Made by a program: the position numbers and the translations under genes. Below, piece after piece: positions 54,604 through 62,662 of a DNA stretch of 64,000 nt. This DNA comes from Thiemannella venezuelensis. GTDB lineage: Bacteria; Actinomycetota; Actinomycetes; Streptosporangiales; Streptosporangiaceae. The notes beneath the pieces were generated by a model. That model ran no database searches and was not told the DNA's origin. It was given only the letters and a program-made list of their open reading frames with translations. Each line of letters begins with the position of its first letter. The stretch's first letter is position 1. The stretch covers positions 124,001 through 188,000 of the forward strand of contig NZ_JACHJJ010000016.1 of the NCBI RefSeq assembly GCF_014203605.1, read 5' to 3'.

Positions 54604-56010
54604 TCAGGCGCGTCCGGCCGCCTTCTGGCTGCGCCGGGAGACCGAGTCGATGACCACGGCGGCGAGCAGGACGGCCCCGGTGACCATGAACTGGATCGAG
54701 TTGCTCACGCCCTCCAGCGCCATCCCGGAGGAGATCGACTGGATGACCAGCATGCCCAGCAGCGCCGAGTACGCCGTGCCGCGCCCGCCGAACAGGCTGG
54801 TGCCGCCGATGACGGCCGCGGCGATGGCCATCATCAGCACGTTGCTCTGCCCGGTCGCCTGGCTGGCCGAGGCGATCCGGGAGGCGGCGAAGATGCCGCC
54901 GACCGCGGCCATCGCACCGGAGATCATGAAGACCGAGATCCGGATCATGGCCACGTTGATGCCCGCGCGCCGGGCCGCCTCGATGTTGCCGCCGACCGCG
55001 AAGACGCTCCTGCCGTAGCGGGTGCGGCGCTGCACGAAGTCGGCCGCGACGACGACCACGAGGAAGATCAGCAGGGCGAGCGGGAGGCCCTTGTACTGGT
55101 TGAGGACGTACGCCGCCCCGAACGCCAGGACCGCCAGGCCGGCGGTGCGCAGGAGGACGTCCCCGGTCGTCCGGGTCGGGATCCCGGCGGCCCGGCGGCG
55201 GGCGTTCCCCACCAGGGAGACGGCGAGGAAACCCGCCACGGCGAGGCCCGCCAGGCCGTACGCGGCGATGACCTGGTTGAAGTAGGTGCTCGTCAGGCCG
55301 GCGACCAGTCCTTCGTAGGGGAGGTTCACGGTCCCGTTGGGGCCCAGCACCCAGAGCTGGAGACCCGTCCACGCCAGCATGCCGGCCAGGGTGACGACGA
55401 ACGACGGCACGCCGATCCTCGCGAAGAACAGCCCGTGGACGAACCCCAGCGCCGTGGCGACCGCCACGGCCGCGGCGATCGCCGCCCAGGCGCTCCAGCC
55501 CTCGTTGACGTGGAGTACGGCCAGCACCGCGGCGCACGCGCCGCTGACCGCGCCCGCCGACAGGTCGATCTCCCCGAGCAGCAGCACGAAGACGATGCCG
55601 ACCGAGATGAGGCCGGTCGCCACGATGTCCACGCTGAGGTTGGAGAGGTTCTGCGGCGAGAGGAACTGGTCGTTCAGGCTCTGGAAGATGATCCAGATGG
55701 CGACCAGGCCGACCACGACGGGGAGCGGGCCGAGCTCGCCGCTGTGCATCCGGCGCCTGAACTCGCCGGCGTACCCGGCGAACCCCCGCTCGCGGACGAG
55801 CAGGCGCGGGTCGGCCTGGGCCTGCGCGGCCGGTCCGGCCGGTCCCAGCGGGTCCGTGCGGTGCTTCGGGCCCGCCGCGCGCCGCGAGCCGCCCCGGCGG
55901 CCTCCCCCGCCGCCCGGGCCCGAGGGGCCTCCGGCGGTGCCGCCCGGACCTGCGGAGCGGGCCGGGCCCGCCGCGCCCGACGGGTTCTCCTCACTCCTGG
56001 GATCGGTCAT
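54604..56010 (-). CDS. xylH: Sugar ABC transporter permease (XylH-type)
   Basis: The 468-residue BPD_transp_2-family permease has about ten TM helices: VFVLLLGEIDLSAGAVSG is the family signature, and SVFAVGGNIEAARRAGINV the cytoplasmic coupling segment. A Gly/Pro-rich N-terminal extension of about 80 residues is unusual. It is the last gene of a binding protein-ATPase-permease operon and overlaps the ATPase gene by 20 bp. D-xylose is the usual substrate of this family layout, but related pentoses or hexoses are possible. Confidence 0.92.
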   Translation of the reverse strand: MTDPRSEENPSGAAGPARSAGPGGTAGGPSGPGGGGGRRGGSRRAAGPKHRTDPLGPAGPAAQAQADPRLLVRERGFAGYAGEFRRRMHSGELGPLPVVVGLVAIWIIFQSLNDQFLSPQNLSNLSVDIVATGLISVGIVFVLLLGEIDLSAGAVSGACAAVLAVLHVNEGWSAWAAIAAAVAVATALGFVHGLFFARIGVPSFVVTLAGMLAWTGLQLWVLGPNGTVNLPYEGLVAGLTSTYFNQVIAAYGLAGLAVAGFLAVSLVGNARRRAAGIPTRTTGDVLLRTAGLAVLAFGAAYVLNQYKGLPLALLIFLVVVVAADFVQRRTRYGRSVFAVGGNIEAARRAGINVAMIRISVFMISGAMAAVGGIFAASRIASASQATGQSNVLMMAIAAAVIGGTSLFGGRGTAYSALLGMLVIQSISSGMALEGVSNSIQFMVTGAVLLAAVVIDSVSRRSQKAAGRA

Positions 56011-56815
56011 CGGAGGCCTCCTCCGGTACGTCGGTGCGGGTCCGCCGCCGCGAGACCGCGTTGTCGCTCGCCCCGGTGATCGCGGCGATGATCTCCTCCT
56101 GCGAGGTCCGGTCCGCGTCGAAGACGCCGTTGTTGCGGCCCAGGCGCAGTACGGCGACGCGGTCCGCGACGGCCTTCACGTCGACCATGTTGTGGCTGAT
56201 CAGGATCACCCCGAGCCCCTGGGAGCGGAGCCGCTCCACCAGGTCGAGGACCTGGGCGGTCTGCTCGACGCCGAGGGCGGCGGTCGGCTCGTCCAGGAGC
56301 ACGACCTTCGGCCTGCCCAGCAGCGACCGGGAGATCGCCACGGTCTGCCGCTGGCCTCCGGAGAGCGACGCCACCGGGATGCGGACGCTGGGGATCCTGA
56401 TGGAGAGGGTGTGCAGCAGGTCGCGGGAGCGCTTCTCCATCGCGACCTCGTCCAGGACCCCGAAGCGGCGCAGCTCCCGGCCGAGGAACAGGTTGCCCAC
56501 CACGTCGAGGTTGTCGCAGAGCGCGAGGTCCTGGTAGACGGTGGCGATGCCGAGCGCCTGGGCCGCGCCGGGGCTGGTGACCGCGACCGGGCGGCCCTCC
56601 CAGCGGATCTCTCCGGTGTCGGCGGGGCCCACGCCGGCGATCACCTTGATGAGGGTCGACTTCCCGGCGCCGTTGTCGCCGACCAGGGCGACCACCTCGC
56701 CCGCGCGCACCTGCAGGTCCACGTCCGCCAGGGCCTGGACCGCGCCGAAGCGTTTGGAGACGCCCTCCAACGCCAGGACGGGCGTCCCGGATGCACCTTC
56801 CCGTACGGCGGTCAT
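55991..56815 (-). CDS. xylG: Sugar ABC transporter ATP-binding protein (XylG-like, single domain)
   Basis: The 274-residue protein has Walker A GDNGAGKST, signature SLSGGQRQT and Walker B VVLLDEPTAALG. Most XylG/RbsA ATPases carry two ATP-binding domains (about 500 residues); this one has a single domain and would work as a homodimer, as in some actinobacterial sugar importers. Its start lies four bases from the end of the binding-protein gene upstream. Confidence 0.92.
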   Translation of the reverse strand: MTAVREGASGTPVLALEGVSKRFGAVQALADVDLQVRAGEVVALVGDNGAGKSTLIKVIAGVGPADTGEIRWEGRPVAVTSPGAAQALGIATVYQDLALCDNLDVVGNLFLGRELRRFGVLDEVAMEKRSRDLLHTLSIRIPSVRIPVASLSGGQRQTVAISRSLLGRPKVVLLDEPTAALGVEQTAQVLDLVERLRSQGLGVILISHNMVDVKAVADRVAVLRLGRNNGVFDADRTSQEEIIAAITGASDNAVSRRRTRTDVPEEASDDRSQE

Positions 56816-56819
56816 GGCG

Positions 56820-57938
56820 TCAGGAGATCCCTGCGGCCTGGCAGGCCGCCTGGACGTCCGCGGTGCAGATCTCCTCGGCCTTCCAGAAGCCGTCCTTGAC
56901 CACGGTGTCCTTGATGTTGTCCTTGTCGACCACGATCGGCTGGATGATCATCGCCGGGATCGGGGAGCCGCTCCCGTTGTCCACGGTCCCGGTGCCCTGC
57001 ACCGTCTTGCCGGAGCCGAGGTCGACGGCGAGCTGGGCGGCGTTCTTCGCCTCGGGCCTGATCGGCTTGTAGATGGTCATCGTCTGGGTGCCGAGCAGGA
57101 TGCGCTGGATGCCGGCGAGCTCGGCGTCCTGGCCGGTCAGCGGGGTGCCCTTGGGTACTCCGGCGTTCTGCATCGCGCGCGCGATGCCGCCGGCCATGCC
57201 GTCGTTGGCCGAGTAGATCCCGATGACCTTGTCCGCGCCGAGGGCGGTGAACGCTCCGGTCGCCTGGGTGTTGGCCTGGTCGGGGCTCCAGTCGGGGGTG
57301 TCGTACTCCTTGCCGACGGTCACCTGGCCGTCGAGCACGGAGTGGGCGCCCTTCTTGAAGTCGCCCGCGTTCGGGTCGGTGGGCGAGCCGTTGATCATCA
57401 CGATCGGGCCGCGCTTGGGGTCGCCGCCCTCCTTGAGCGCGGCGAGCAGCGCCTCTCCCTGCATCTTGCCGACCTGGACGTTGTCGAACGAGGTGTAGGC
57501 GTCGATCGGGCCCGAGGCCAGCCGGTCGTAGGCGACCACCTTGACGCCCTGCTGCTTGGCCTTCACCACCGACGAGGCGATCGCCTTGGCGTCCACGGCG
57601 TCGAGGATGAGCACCTTGACGTTGTTGGTGAGCATCGAGTCGACCTGCTGCTGCTGCTGGTTCGGGTCCTGGTTGGCGTTGGTGTAGACGACCTCGCAGG
57701 TGGGGCAGAGGGCCGTGACCTCCTCGGTGATGAGCGGCCGGTCGAACTTCTCGTACCGCGCGGTCTTCGACTCCGGCAGCAGGAGGCCGATCTTGAAGCC
57801 GCCGGCGGCGCCGGTCGCGGCGGTTCCGGTGGCGGCCGGCGTGGCGGGCTCCCCGGACTGTCCCGCCGTCCCGCAGGCCGTCATCCCGAGTGCCACCGCG
57901 AGTACGGCGGGACCCATCGCCCAACGAACCGTCTTCAT
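56820..57938 (-). CDS. xylF: Sugar-binding lipoprotein of ABC transporter (XylF-type)
   Basis: The 372-residue protein has a lipobox ALGMTAC, an Ala/Thr-rich linker, then a Peripla_BP_4 domain: KIGLLLPESKTARYEKFDRP, GVKVVAYDRLASGPIDAYTS and IGIYSANDGMAGGIARAMQN match XylF closely. GGGGGG lies near the ATG. It captures an extracellular pentose for the XylG/XylH module. No xylose isomerase, kinase or ROK regulator lies nearby. Confidence 0.93.
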   Translation of the reverse strand: MKTVRWAMGPAVLAVALGMTACGTAGQSGEPATPAATGTAATGAAGGFKIGLLLPESKTARYEKFDRPLITEEVTALCPTCEVVYTNANQDPNQQQQQVDSMLTNNVKVLILDAVDAKAIASSVVKAKQQGVKVVAYDRLASGPIDAYTSFDNVQVGKMQGEALLAALKEGGDPKRGPIVMINGSPTDPNAGDFKKGAHSVLDGQVTVGKEYDTPDWSPDQANTQATGAFTALGADKVIGIYSANDGMAGGIARAMQNAGVPKGTPLTGQDAELAGIQRILLGTQTMTIYKPIRPEAKNAAQLAVDLGSGKTVQGTGTVDNGSGSPIPAMIIQPIVVDKDNIKDTVVKDGFWKAEEICTADVQAACQAAGIS

Positions 57939-58268
57939 CGCGAACCCCCCGATAAACGGTCAATTCATGTCATCAGCGACAGGAGTACCCGAAACCGACA
58001 CGAGGACGCCGTGCGGGGGTCGATCATGGCGAGGTCTTGGCGGGGAGGGGGTCCTGCTGGGGCCCGCTTGGGTGGCAGGTGGGGCTCCGTTCGCCGAAAG
58101 GCCGGGTCGGGCCGCCTCCGCGGGGCGGTCCGCCCGCCGAGGTCAGGGCGGCAAAGTGCTGATTCCGAAAGGAGATCATTGGCACCGGTTTGAGCAGTTT
58201 GTGCATGCAGGAGGCCTGCGAGGGTAGCGGCGCATGGACCGAAGACGCACAACCGTTGGAGGCATTCG
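57939..58268. other. 330-bp divergent spacer between xylF and the holin/DUF3618 operon
   Basis: It must hold the promoters of xylF (leftward) and of the 58269 gene (rightward). GCAGG-AGG-CCTGC (about 58208-58220) is a short palindrome next to TGCATGCA. TTGGAGG precedes the rightward start. No open frame here has protein character, and no confident -10/-35 pair was seen. Confidence 0.5.
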
Positions 58269-58988
58269 GTGAACGAGTATCCGACCGGGATGGGGGAGAG
58301 CCCGGGACAGAACGGGGAGCTTCAGAGGCCCGCCCAGGGCAGATCGCCCATGGGAGAGGCCACCCAGCAGGCGAAGTCGGCGGCCGGAGAGGTGGCCGGG
58401 GTCGCCAGGGAGCAGACGCGCATGGTGGCGGGCCAGGCCAGGGACGAGGCGCGCCACGCGATGGACCGGCTGCGGGACCGCGCGGGCGAGCAGGCGCAGT
58501 ACCAGAGCCGCCGGGCCGCGGAGAGCATCCGCCAGTGGGCCGACGACCTGTCCTCGATGAGCGACGCCGCCAAACCCGACTCGCCGGTCTCCGGGATGAT
58601 GCACCAGGTCGCCGACGGAGGACGGCGAGCCGCCGACTACCTGGAGCAGAACGGGCTGGCCGGAGTGGTGGAGGAGATCCAGAGCTTCGCCCGCCGCCGC
58701 CCGGGCGTCTTCCTCGCCGGCGCACTGGCCGCGGGCTTCCTGGCGGGCCGGATCGCCAAGGCCACGACGGGCACCGGGAGCGGCACCGCGCCCACCCCGT
58801 CCACGCCTCCGCCCACCACTCCGACCTTCGCGCCGGCGGCCCCCGCGCAGCCGGTGGCGCAGCCGTCCCCCCAGGCCTCCACGACCCAGCCCGCCGAGTC
58901 CCAGACCCCGTCCGTCCTCTCCGGAGAGCGGCTGAGCGGGGGCGTCCCCACGTCCGCGCCGAGAACCTGGGACGGTGACAACCGATGA
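58269..58988 (+). CDS. Envelope-associated protein, first of a holin/DUF3618 operon
   Basis: The 239-residue protein starts at GTG with GGAGG upstream. A helical, Arg/Ala/Gln-rich N-terminal half (TQQAKSAAGEVAGVAREQTR) precedes one hydrophobic segment (FLAGALAAGFLAGRIA, about residues 148-163) and a Pro/Thr-rich tail. This order is typical of the first gene in actinomycete stress operons with a PF07332 holin-like protein and a DUF3618 protein. The biochemical function is unknown. Confidence 0.8.
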   Translation: MNEYPTGMGESPGQNGELQRPAQGRSPMGEATQQAKSAAGEVAGVAREQTRMVAGQARDEARHAMDRLRDRAGEQAQYQSRRAAESIRQWADDLSSMSDAAKPDSPVSGMMHQVADGGRRAADYLEQNGLAGVVEEIQSFARRRPGVFLAGALAAGFLAGRIAKATTGTGSGTAPTPSTPPPTTPTFAPAAPAQPVAQPSPQASTTQPAESQTPSVLSGERLSGGVPTSAPRTWDGDNR

Positions 58989-59464
58989 GCCGGCCCAGCC
59001 GCGGAGAGACGGTGAGCCCGCCCGCACGCGCGGACGGAGTGAGCGCGCCCGCGCAGCGGGACGGCAGAATCCAGGACCTCCGGTCCTCCCAGCCGTCCCT
59101 GGGGCAACTGGTCGGTGAGATCGGCAACGACCTGTCCACGCTGTTCCGCCAGGAGGTGGAACTGGCCAAGGCCGAGGTCCGCCAGGAGGCGGTCAAGGCG
59201 GGCAAGGCCGCCGGGATGCTCGGCGGTGCCGGGTTCGCCGGCGCCATGACCGCGCTGCTGGTGACGCTGGCCGTCATGTTCGGCCTGGGCAACGTCATGG
59301 ACCTGGGATGGGCCGCGCTCATCGTGGCCGCCGTGTGGGCGGGGATCGGCGCGGCGCTGTTCGTGAACGGGCGATCCCGGATGAAGCAGGTTTCGCCCAA
59401 GCCGGAGCAGACAATCGAAACGCTCAAGGAGGACGCACAATGGGCGCGGCACCTGACGAAATAA
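58985..59464 (+). CDS. Phage-holin-like membrane protein (PF07332/DUF1469)
   Basis: The 159-residue protein has SLGQLVGEIGNDLSTLFRQE followed by VELAKAEVRQEAVKAGKAA, the PF07332 signature. Two TM helices follow (AGFAGAMTALLVTLAVMFGL; AALIVAAVWAGIGAALFV). It overlaps the preceding stop by four bases. Despite the family name it is not phage-borne here; such proteins accompany osmotic or membrane-stress operons. Confidence 0.9.
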   Translation: MSRPSRGETVSPPARADGVSAPAQRDGRIQDLRSSQPSLGQLVGEIGNDLSTLFRQEVELAKAEVRQEAVKAGKAAGMLGGAGFAGAMTALLVTLAVMFGLGNVMDLGWAALIVAAVWAGIGAALFVNGRSRMKQVSPKPEQTIETLKEDAQWARHLTK

Positions 59465-60141
59465 GGGCTGAGATCAACGCCACCCGGGCGGCGCTGGCCG
59501 CCGACGTGGACCGGCTCGCCGAGCGGACGAACCCGACGCGGATCATGCAGCGCCGCCGCGACCGGATGCGCCAGAAGATGCGCTCGGTCCGGGAGCGCGT
59601 GATGGGCACCCCGTCCCACGCCGCCCACCAGATGCGCGAGCAGGCCGGGCACGCCGCGCACGCCGTCCACGACACGGCCGCCGGAGCCGCGGGCACCGTG
59701 CGGAGCACCGCCTCGGACGCCGCCGAGACCGTCAAGCACGGCGCCCAGCACGCCGCCGAGACCGTCAAGCACGGCGCGCAGCAGGCCGCCGGAGCGGTCC
59801 GCGAGGCACCGGAGCAGGCGATGCGGAGCACCCAGGGCAACCCGATGGCCGCCGGGCTGATCGCCTTCGGCACCGGGCTGCTCGCGGCGACCCTCATCCC
59901 CAGGAGCGAGGCCGAGCAGCGGGCCGCCGAACAGCTCAAGGAGCAGGCGGGCGACATGGTGACGCCGGTCAAGACGGCGCTCCAGGACTCGGCCCAGCAC
60001 CTCGGGCAGGAGGCCAGGGAGATCGCCCAGGAGACGGCCCAGCACGTCAAGGAGAGTGCGACCGAGGCGGCGCGGACCACGGGCGAGCAGGCGAAGGAGC
60101 AAGCTCACCAGGTGGCCGACCACGCCCGGTCCCACCGGTAG
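59440..60141 (+). CDS. DUF3618 membrane-associated protein
   Basis: The 233-residue protein starts with the DUF3618 motif: DEIRAEINATRAALAADVDR, LAERTNPTRIMQRR. A long Ala/Gln/Glu-rich amphipathic helix follows, including two near-identical AAETVKHGAQ units (about residues 92-115), then a hydrophobic segment (AAGLIAFGTGLLAATLIP) and another helical tail. AAGGAGG precedes the ATG. It overlaps the holin-like gene by 25 bp and probably acts with it at the membrane. Confidence 0.9.
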   Translation: MGAAPDEIRAEINATRAALAADVDRLAERTNPTRIMQRRRDRMRQKMRSVRERVMGTPSHAAHQMREQAGHAAHAVHDTAAGAAGTVRSTASDAAETVKHGAQHAAETVKHGAQQAAGAVREAPEQAMRSTQGNPMAAGLIAFGTGLLAATLIPRSEAEQRAAEQLKEQAGDMVTPVKTALQDSAQHLGQEAREIAQETAQHVKESATEAARTTGEQAKEQAHQVADHARSHR

Positions 60142-60263
60142 CCGCAGGGCGCCGCCGCCGTCCCCGGCACGACCGGGGCGGCGGCGTCCCCGTGGCGTCC
60201 CCGCGGTGGTTCCCTGAAGAGCGGTTCCCCTGCAAGAGCGGTTCCCCCGGAAGACGGTGACGC

Positions 60264-61301
60264 ATGACAGACCACGGCGCCCGGCGCCCCTCCGGCGCCG
60301 CCCCCGCCCGCCGGGCGGACGACGAGGACTCCCGCAGCCCCGCCGCCCCCGGCCGCGGACCGGGGCGGGGCGACGTCCCCGACGGCCCGACCGAACTGCC
60401 CGGACACTCGTGGTGGGGCGTGCTCAGACGCACCGCCAAGGAGTTCCAGCAGGACAAGCTGACCGACTGGGCCGCCGCCCTCACCTACTACGCGGTGCTG
60501 TCGGTCTTCCCGGCGCTGCTGGCCGCGGTCTCGCTGCTGGGCCTGTTCGGGGAGTCGGCGACCCAGCCGCTCATCGACAACCTGGGCGCGCTGGCACCGG
60601 GGCCCGCCAAGGAAATTCTGCACACCGTGCTGCTGACCCTGCAGGAGAGCCAGCGGGGCGCCGGGATCGCCACGGTCATCGGCATCGCCGTCGCGCTCTG
60701 GTCGGCCTCCGGCTACGTCGCGGCGTTCATGCGGGCCGCCAACATCATGTACGAGATGCCCGAGGGCCGTCCCCTCTGGAAGACCCTCCCGCTCCGGCTG
60801 GCCATCACCACCGTCCTGGTGGTCCTGACGGCGGCCGGGGCCGTTGCGGTGGTCTTCACCGGCGACCTCGCCCGGCGGGCAGGCGACGTCCTCGGTCTGG
60901 GGGAGACCGCGGTGACCGTCTGGAACATCGCCAAGTGGCCGGTCCTGGTGCTCGCCGTGACGCTGGTGCTCGCCCTGCTGTACTGGCTGGCGCCCAACGT
61001 CGAGCATCCCGGGTTCCGCTGGATCACCCCCGGCAGCACGCTCGCCGTCGTGCTGTGGATCGTCGCGTCCCTCGGGTTCGGGTTCTACGTGGCCAACTTC
61101 GGCTCCTACGCCAAGACCTACGCCGCCCTCGCGGGCGTCGTCGTCTTCCTGATCTGGCTCTGGATCACGAACATCGCCGTGCTGCTCGGGGTGGAGTTCG
61201 ACGCCGAACTCGCCCGGGCCCGCGCGATCGAGGAGGGGCACCCGCCCGAGGAGGAGCCCTACGTCGAGCCCCGCGACACCCGGAAGATGGACGGGGACTG
61301 A
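60264..61301 (+). CDS. YihY/BrkB-family membrane protein
   Basis: The 345-residue protein has a hydrophilic N-terminus of about 55 residues, then six TM helices with the family motifs LTDWAAALTYYAVLSVFPAL and the late GSYAKTYAALAGVVVFLIWL, WITNIAVLLGVEFDAEL. The former designation as RNase BN is obsolete. The role in the envelope is not established. It follows the holin/DUF3618 operon after 122 bp. Confidence 0.92.
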   Translation: MTDHGARRPSGAAPARRADDEDSRSPAAPGRGPGRGDVPDGPTELPGHSWWGVLRRTAKEFQQDKLTDWAAALTYYAVLSVFPALLAAVSLLGLFGESATQPLIDNLGALAPGPAKEILHTVLLTLQESQRGAGIATVIGIAVALWSASGYVAAFMRAANIMYEMPEGRPLWKTLPLRLAITTVLVVLTAAGAVAVVFTGDLARRAGDVLGLGETAVTVWNIAKWPVLVLAVTLVLALLYWLAPNVEHPGFRWITPGSTLAVVLWIVASLGFGFYVANFGSYAKTYAALAGVVVFLIWLWITNIAVLLGVEFDAELARARAIEEGHPPEEEPYVEPRDTRKMDGD

Positions 61302-61543
61302 CCCCTGGAGGGGGACCGGCCCCGGCCCGCACGGGTCCCGCCGGGCCGTACGGGCCGGGGCGGACCGGGGCGGACCGGGGCCGGAGGTACGGCGCTGCGG
61401 CGGCCGTACGGCGAGGCGGCGCCGTACGGCGGGACCGGTGACAGCCGCGTGACAGGGCCGGCGGCAGCCGTGCGACAGGGCCGTGAAGGCACGGCATCCG
61501 ATGCTCCCTGAGGTCGAACGACAACCAACGGGAGAAGATCATC

Positions 61544-62599
61544 ATGAACGCGGCCAAAGTCGAGGAGTTCTACCTCCAGATCGCCCAGGAGGCGCTCGGT
61601 GCGACCCTGAGCCTCTCCAACCACCTCGGGGACCTGCTCGGAATCTACCGGGCCATGGCCGGGGCCGGGCCCCTGACCAGCACGGACCTCGCCACCCGGA
61701 CCGGCCTGTCGGAGCGGTACCTGCGGGAGTGGCTCTCCACCCAGGCCGTCGCCGGGCACCTGTCCTACGACCCCGCGACCGGCGCCTTCGAGCTCCCCGA
61801 CGAGCACGCCGCCGTGCTGGCCGACGACGACGCCGTCACCTCGCGGGCCGGGCAGATCGAGGCCGCGGCGGCCGCGTGGCTCGCGGTCGACGGCATCGCC
61901 GCGGCGTTCCGCAGCGGCGAGGGCTTCGGATGGCACCGGCACGACCCGCGCCTGTTCACCGGGGTGTCGCGCTTCTTCGCCCCCCTCTACCGCATGTCCC
62001 TCGTCCAGCAGTGGCTGCCCGCCCTGGACGGGGTGGTCGAGCGGCTGCGCTCCGGCGCGCACGTCCTGGACGTCGGCTGCGGGCACGGCACCTCGACCCT
62101 GCTCATGGCCGAGGCGTTCCCCGCCTCGCGCTTCGAGGGGATCGACTACCACGAGGCCTCGGTCGAGGCCGCCCGCCAGGCCGCGGCCAAGGCCGGGGTG
62201 GACGGCCGCGTGCACTTCCACGTCGGCGACGCCACCGAGGACGCCGCCGGTCCGTGGGACCTGATCTGCTTCTTCGACGCCCTGCACGACATGGGCGACC
62301 CGGTCGCGGCCGCCCGGCGGGCGCGGGAGGCCCTGGCCGAGGACGGCACGCTGCTCGTGGTCGAGCCGGCCGCGGCCGACCGGCTGGAGGACCGGATCGG
62401 CAACCCGGTCTCGATGAGCTACTACGCGGCCTCGACCGTCATGTGCGTGCCCCACTCGCTGTCGGAGGAGCCCGGTCTCGCCCTGGGCGCCCAGGCGGGT
62501 TCCGAGCGGCTGCGGGAGGTGCTCGTCCAGGCCGGGTTCAGCCGGGTCCGCCTGGCGCTCACCACCGAGTACAACCTGGTCATCGAGGCGCGCCCCTGA
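61544..62599 (+). CDS. SAM-dependent methyltransferase with winged-helix N-terminus
   Basis: The 351-residue protein has an N-terminal dimerisation/HTH-like domain (SLSNHLGDLLGIYRAMAGAG; DLATRTGLSERYLREWLS). The Rossmann SAM site HVLDVGCGHGTSTLLMAE follows, then FFDALHDMGDP. It resembles small-molecule O-methyltransferases such as the UbiE/Rv2258c-like group. GGGAGAAG precedes the ATG. Substrate unknown. Confidence 0.9.
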   Translation: MNAAKVEEFYLQIAQEALGATLSLSNHLGDLLGIYRAMAGAGPLTSTDLATRTGLSERYLREWLSTQAVAGHLSYDPATGAFELPDEHAAVLADDDAVTSRAGQIEAAAAAWLAVDGIAAAFRSGEGFGWHRHDPRLFTGVSRFFAPLYRMSLVQQWLPALDGVVERLRSGAHVLDVGCGHGTSTLLMAEAFPASRFEGIDYHEASVEAARQAAAKAGVDGRVHFHVGDATEDAAGPWDLICFFDALHDMGDPVAAARRAREALAEDGTLLVVEPAAADRLEDRIGNPVSMSYYAASTVMCVPHSLSEEPGLALGAQAGSERLREVLVQAGFSRVRLALTTEYNLVIEARP

Positions 62600-62662
62600 C
62601 CTCCGGGAGGGCCGCCCGGACTCCCCGGGGGAGGGGCCGGCGGCCTCCTCGCGGCGAGGCCC

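Noticed and set aside
58985-59464. Holin-like gene as evidence for a prophage
   Set aside because: No other phage genes lie nearby. The PF07332/DUF3618 set is a chromosomal envelope operon in actinomycetes.
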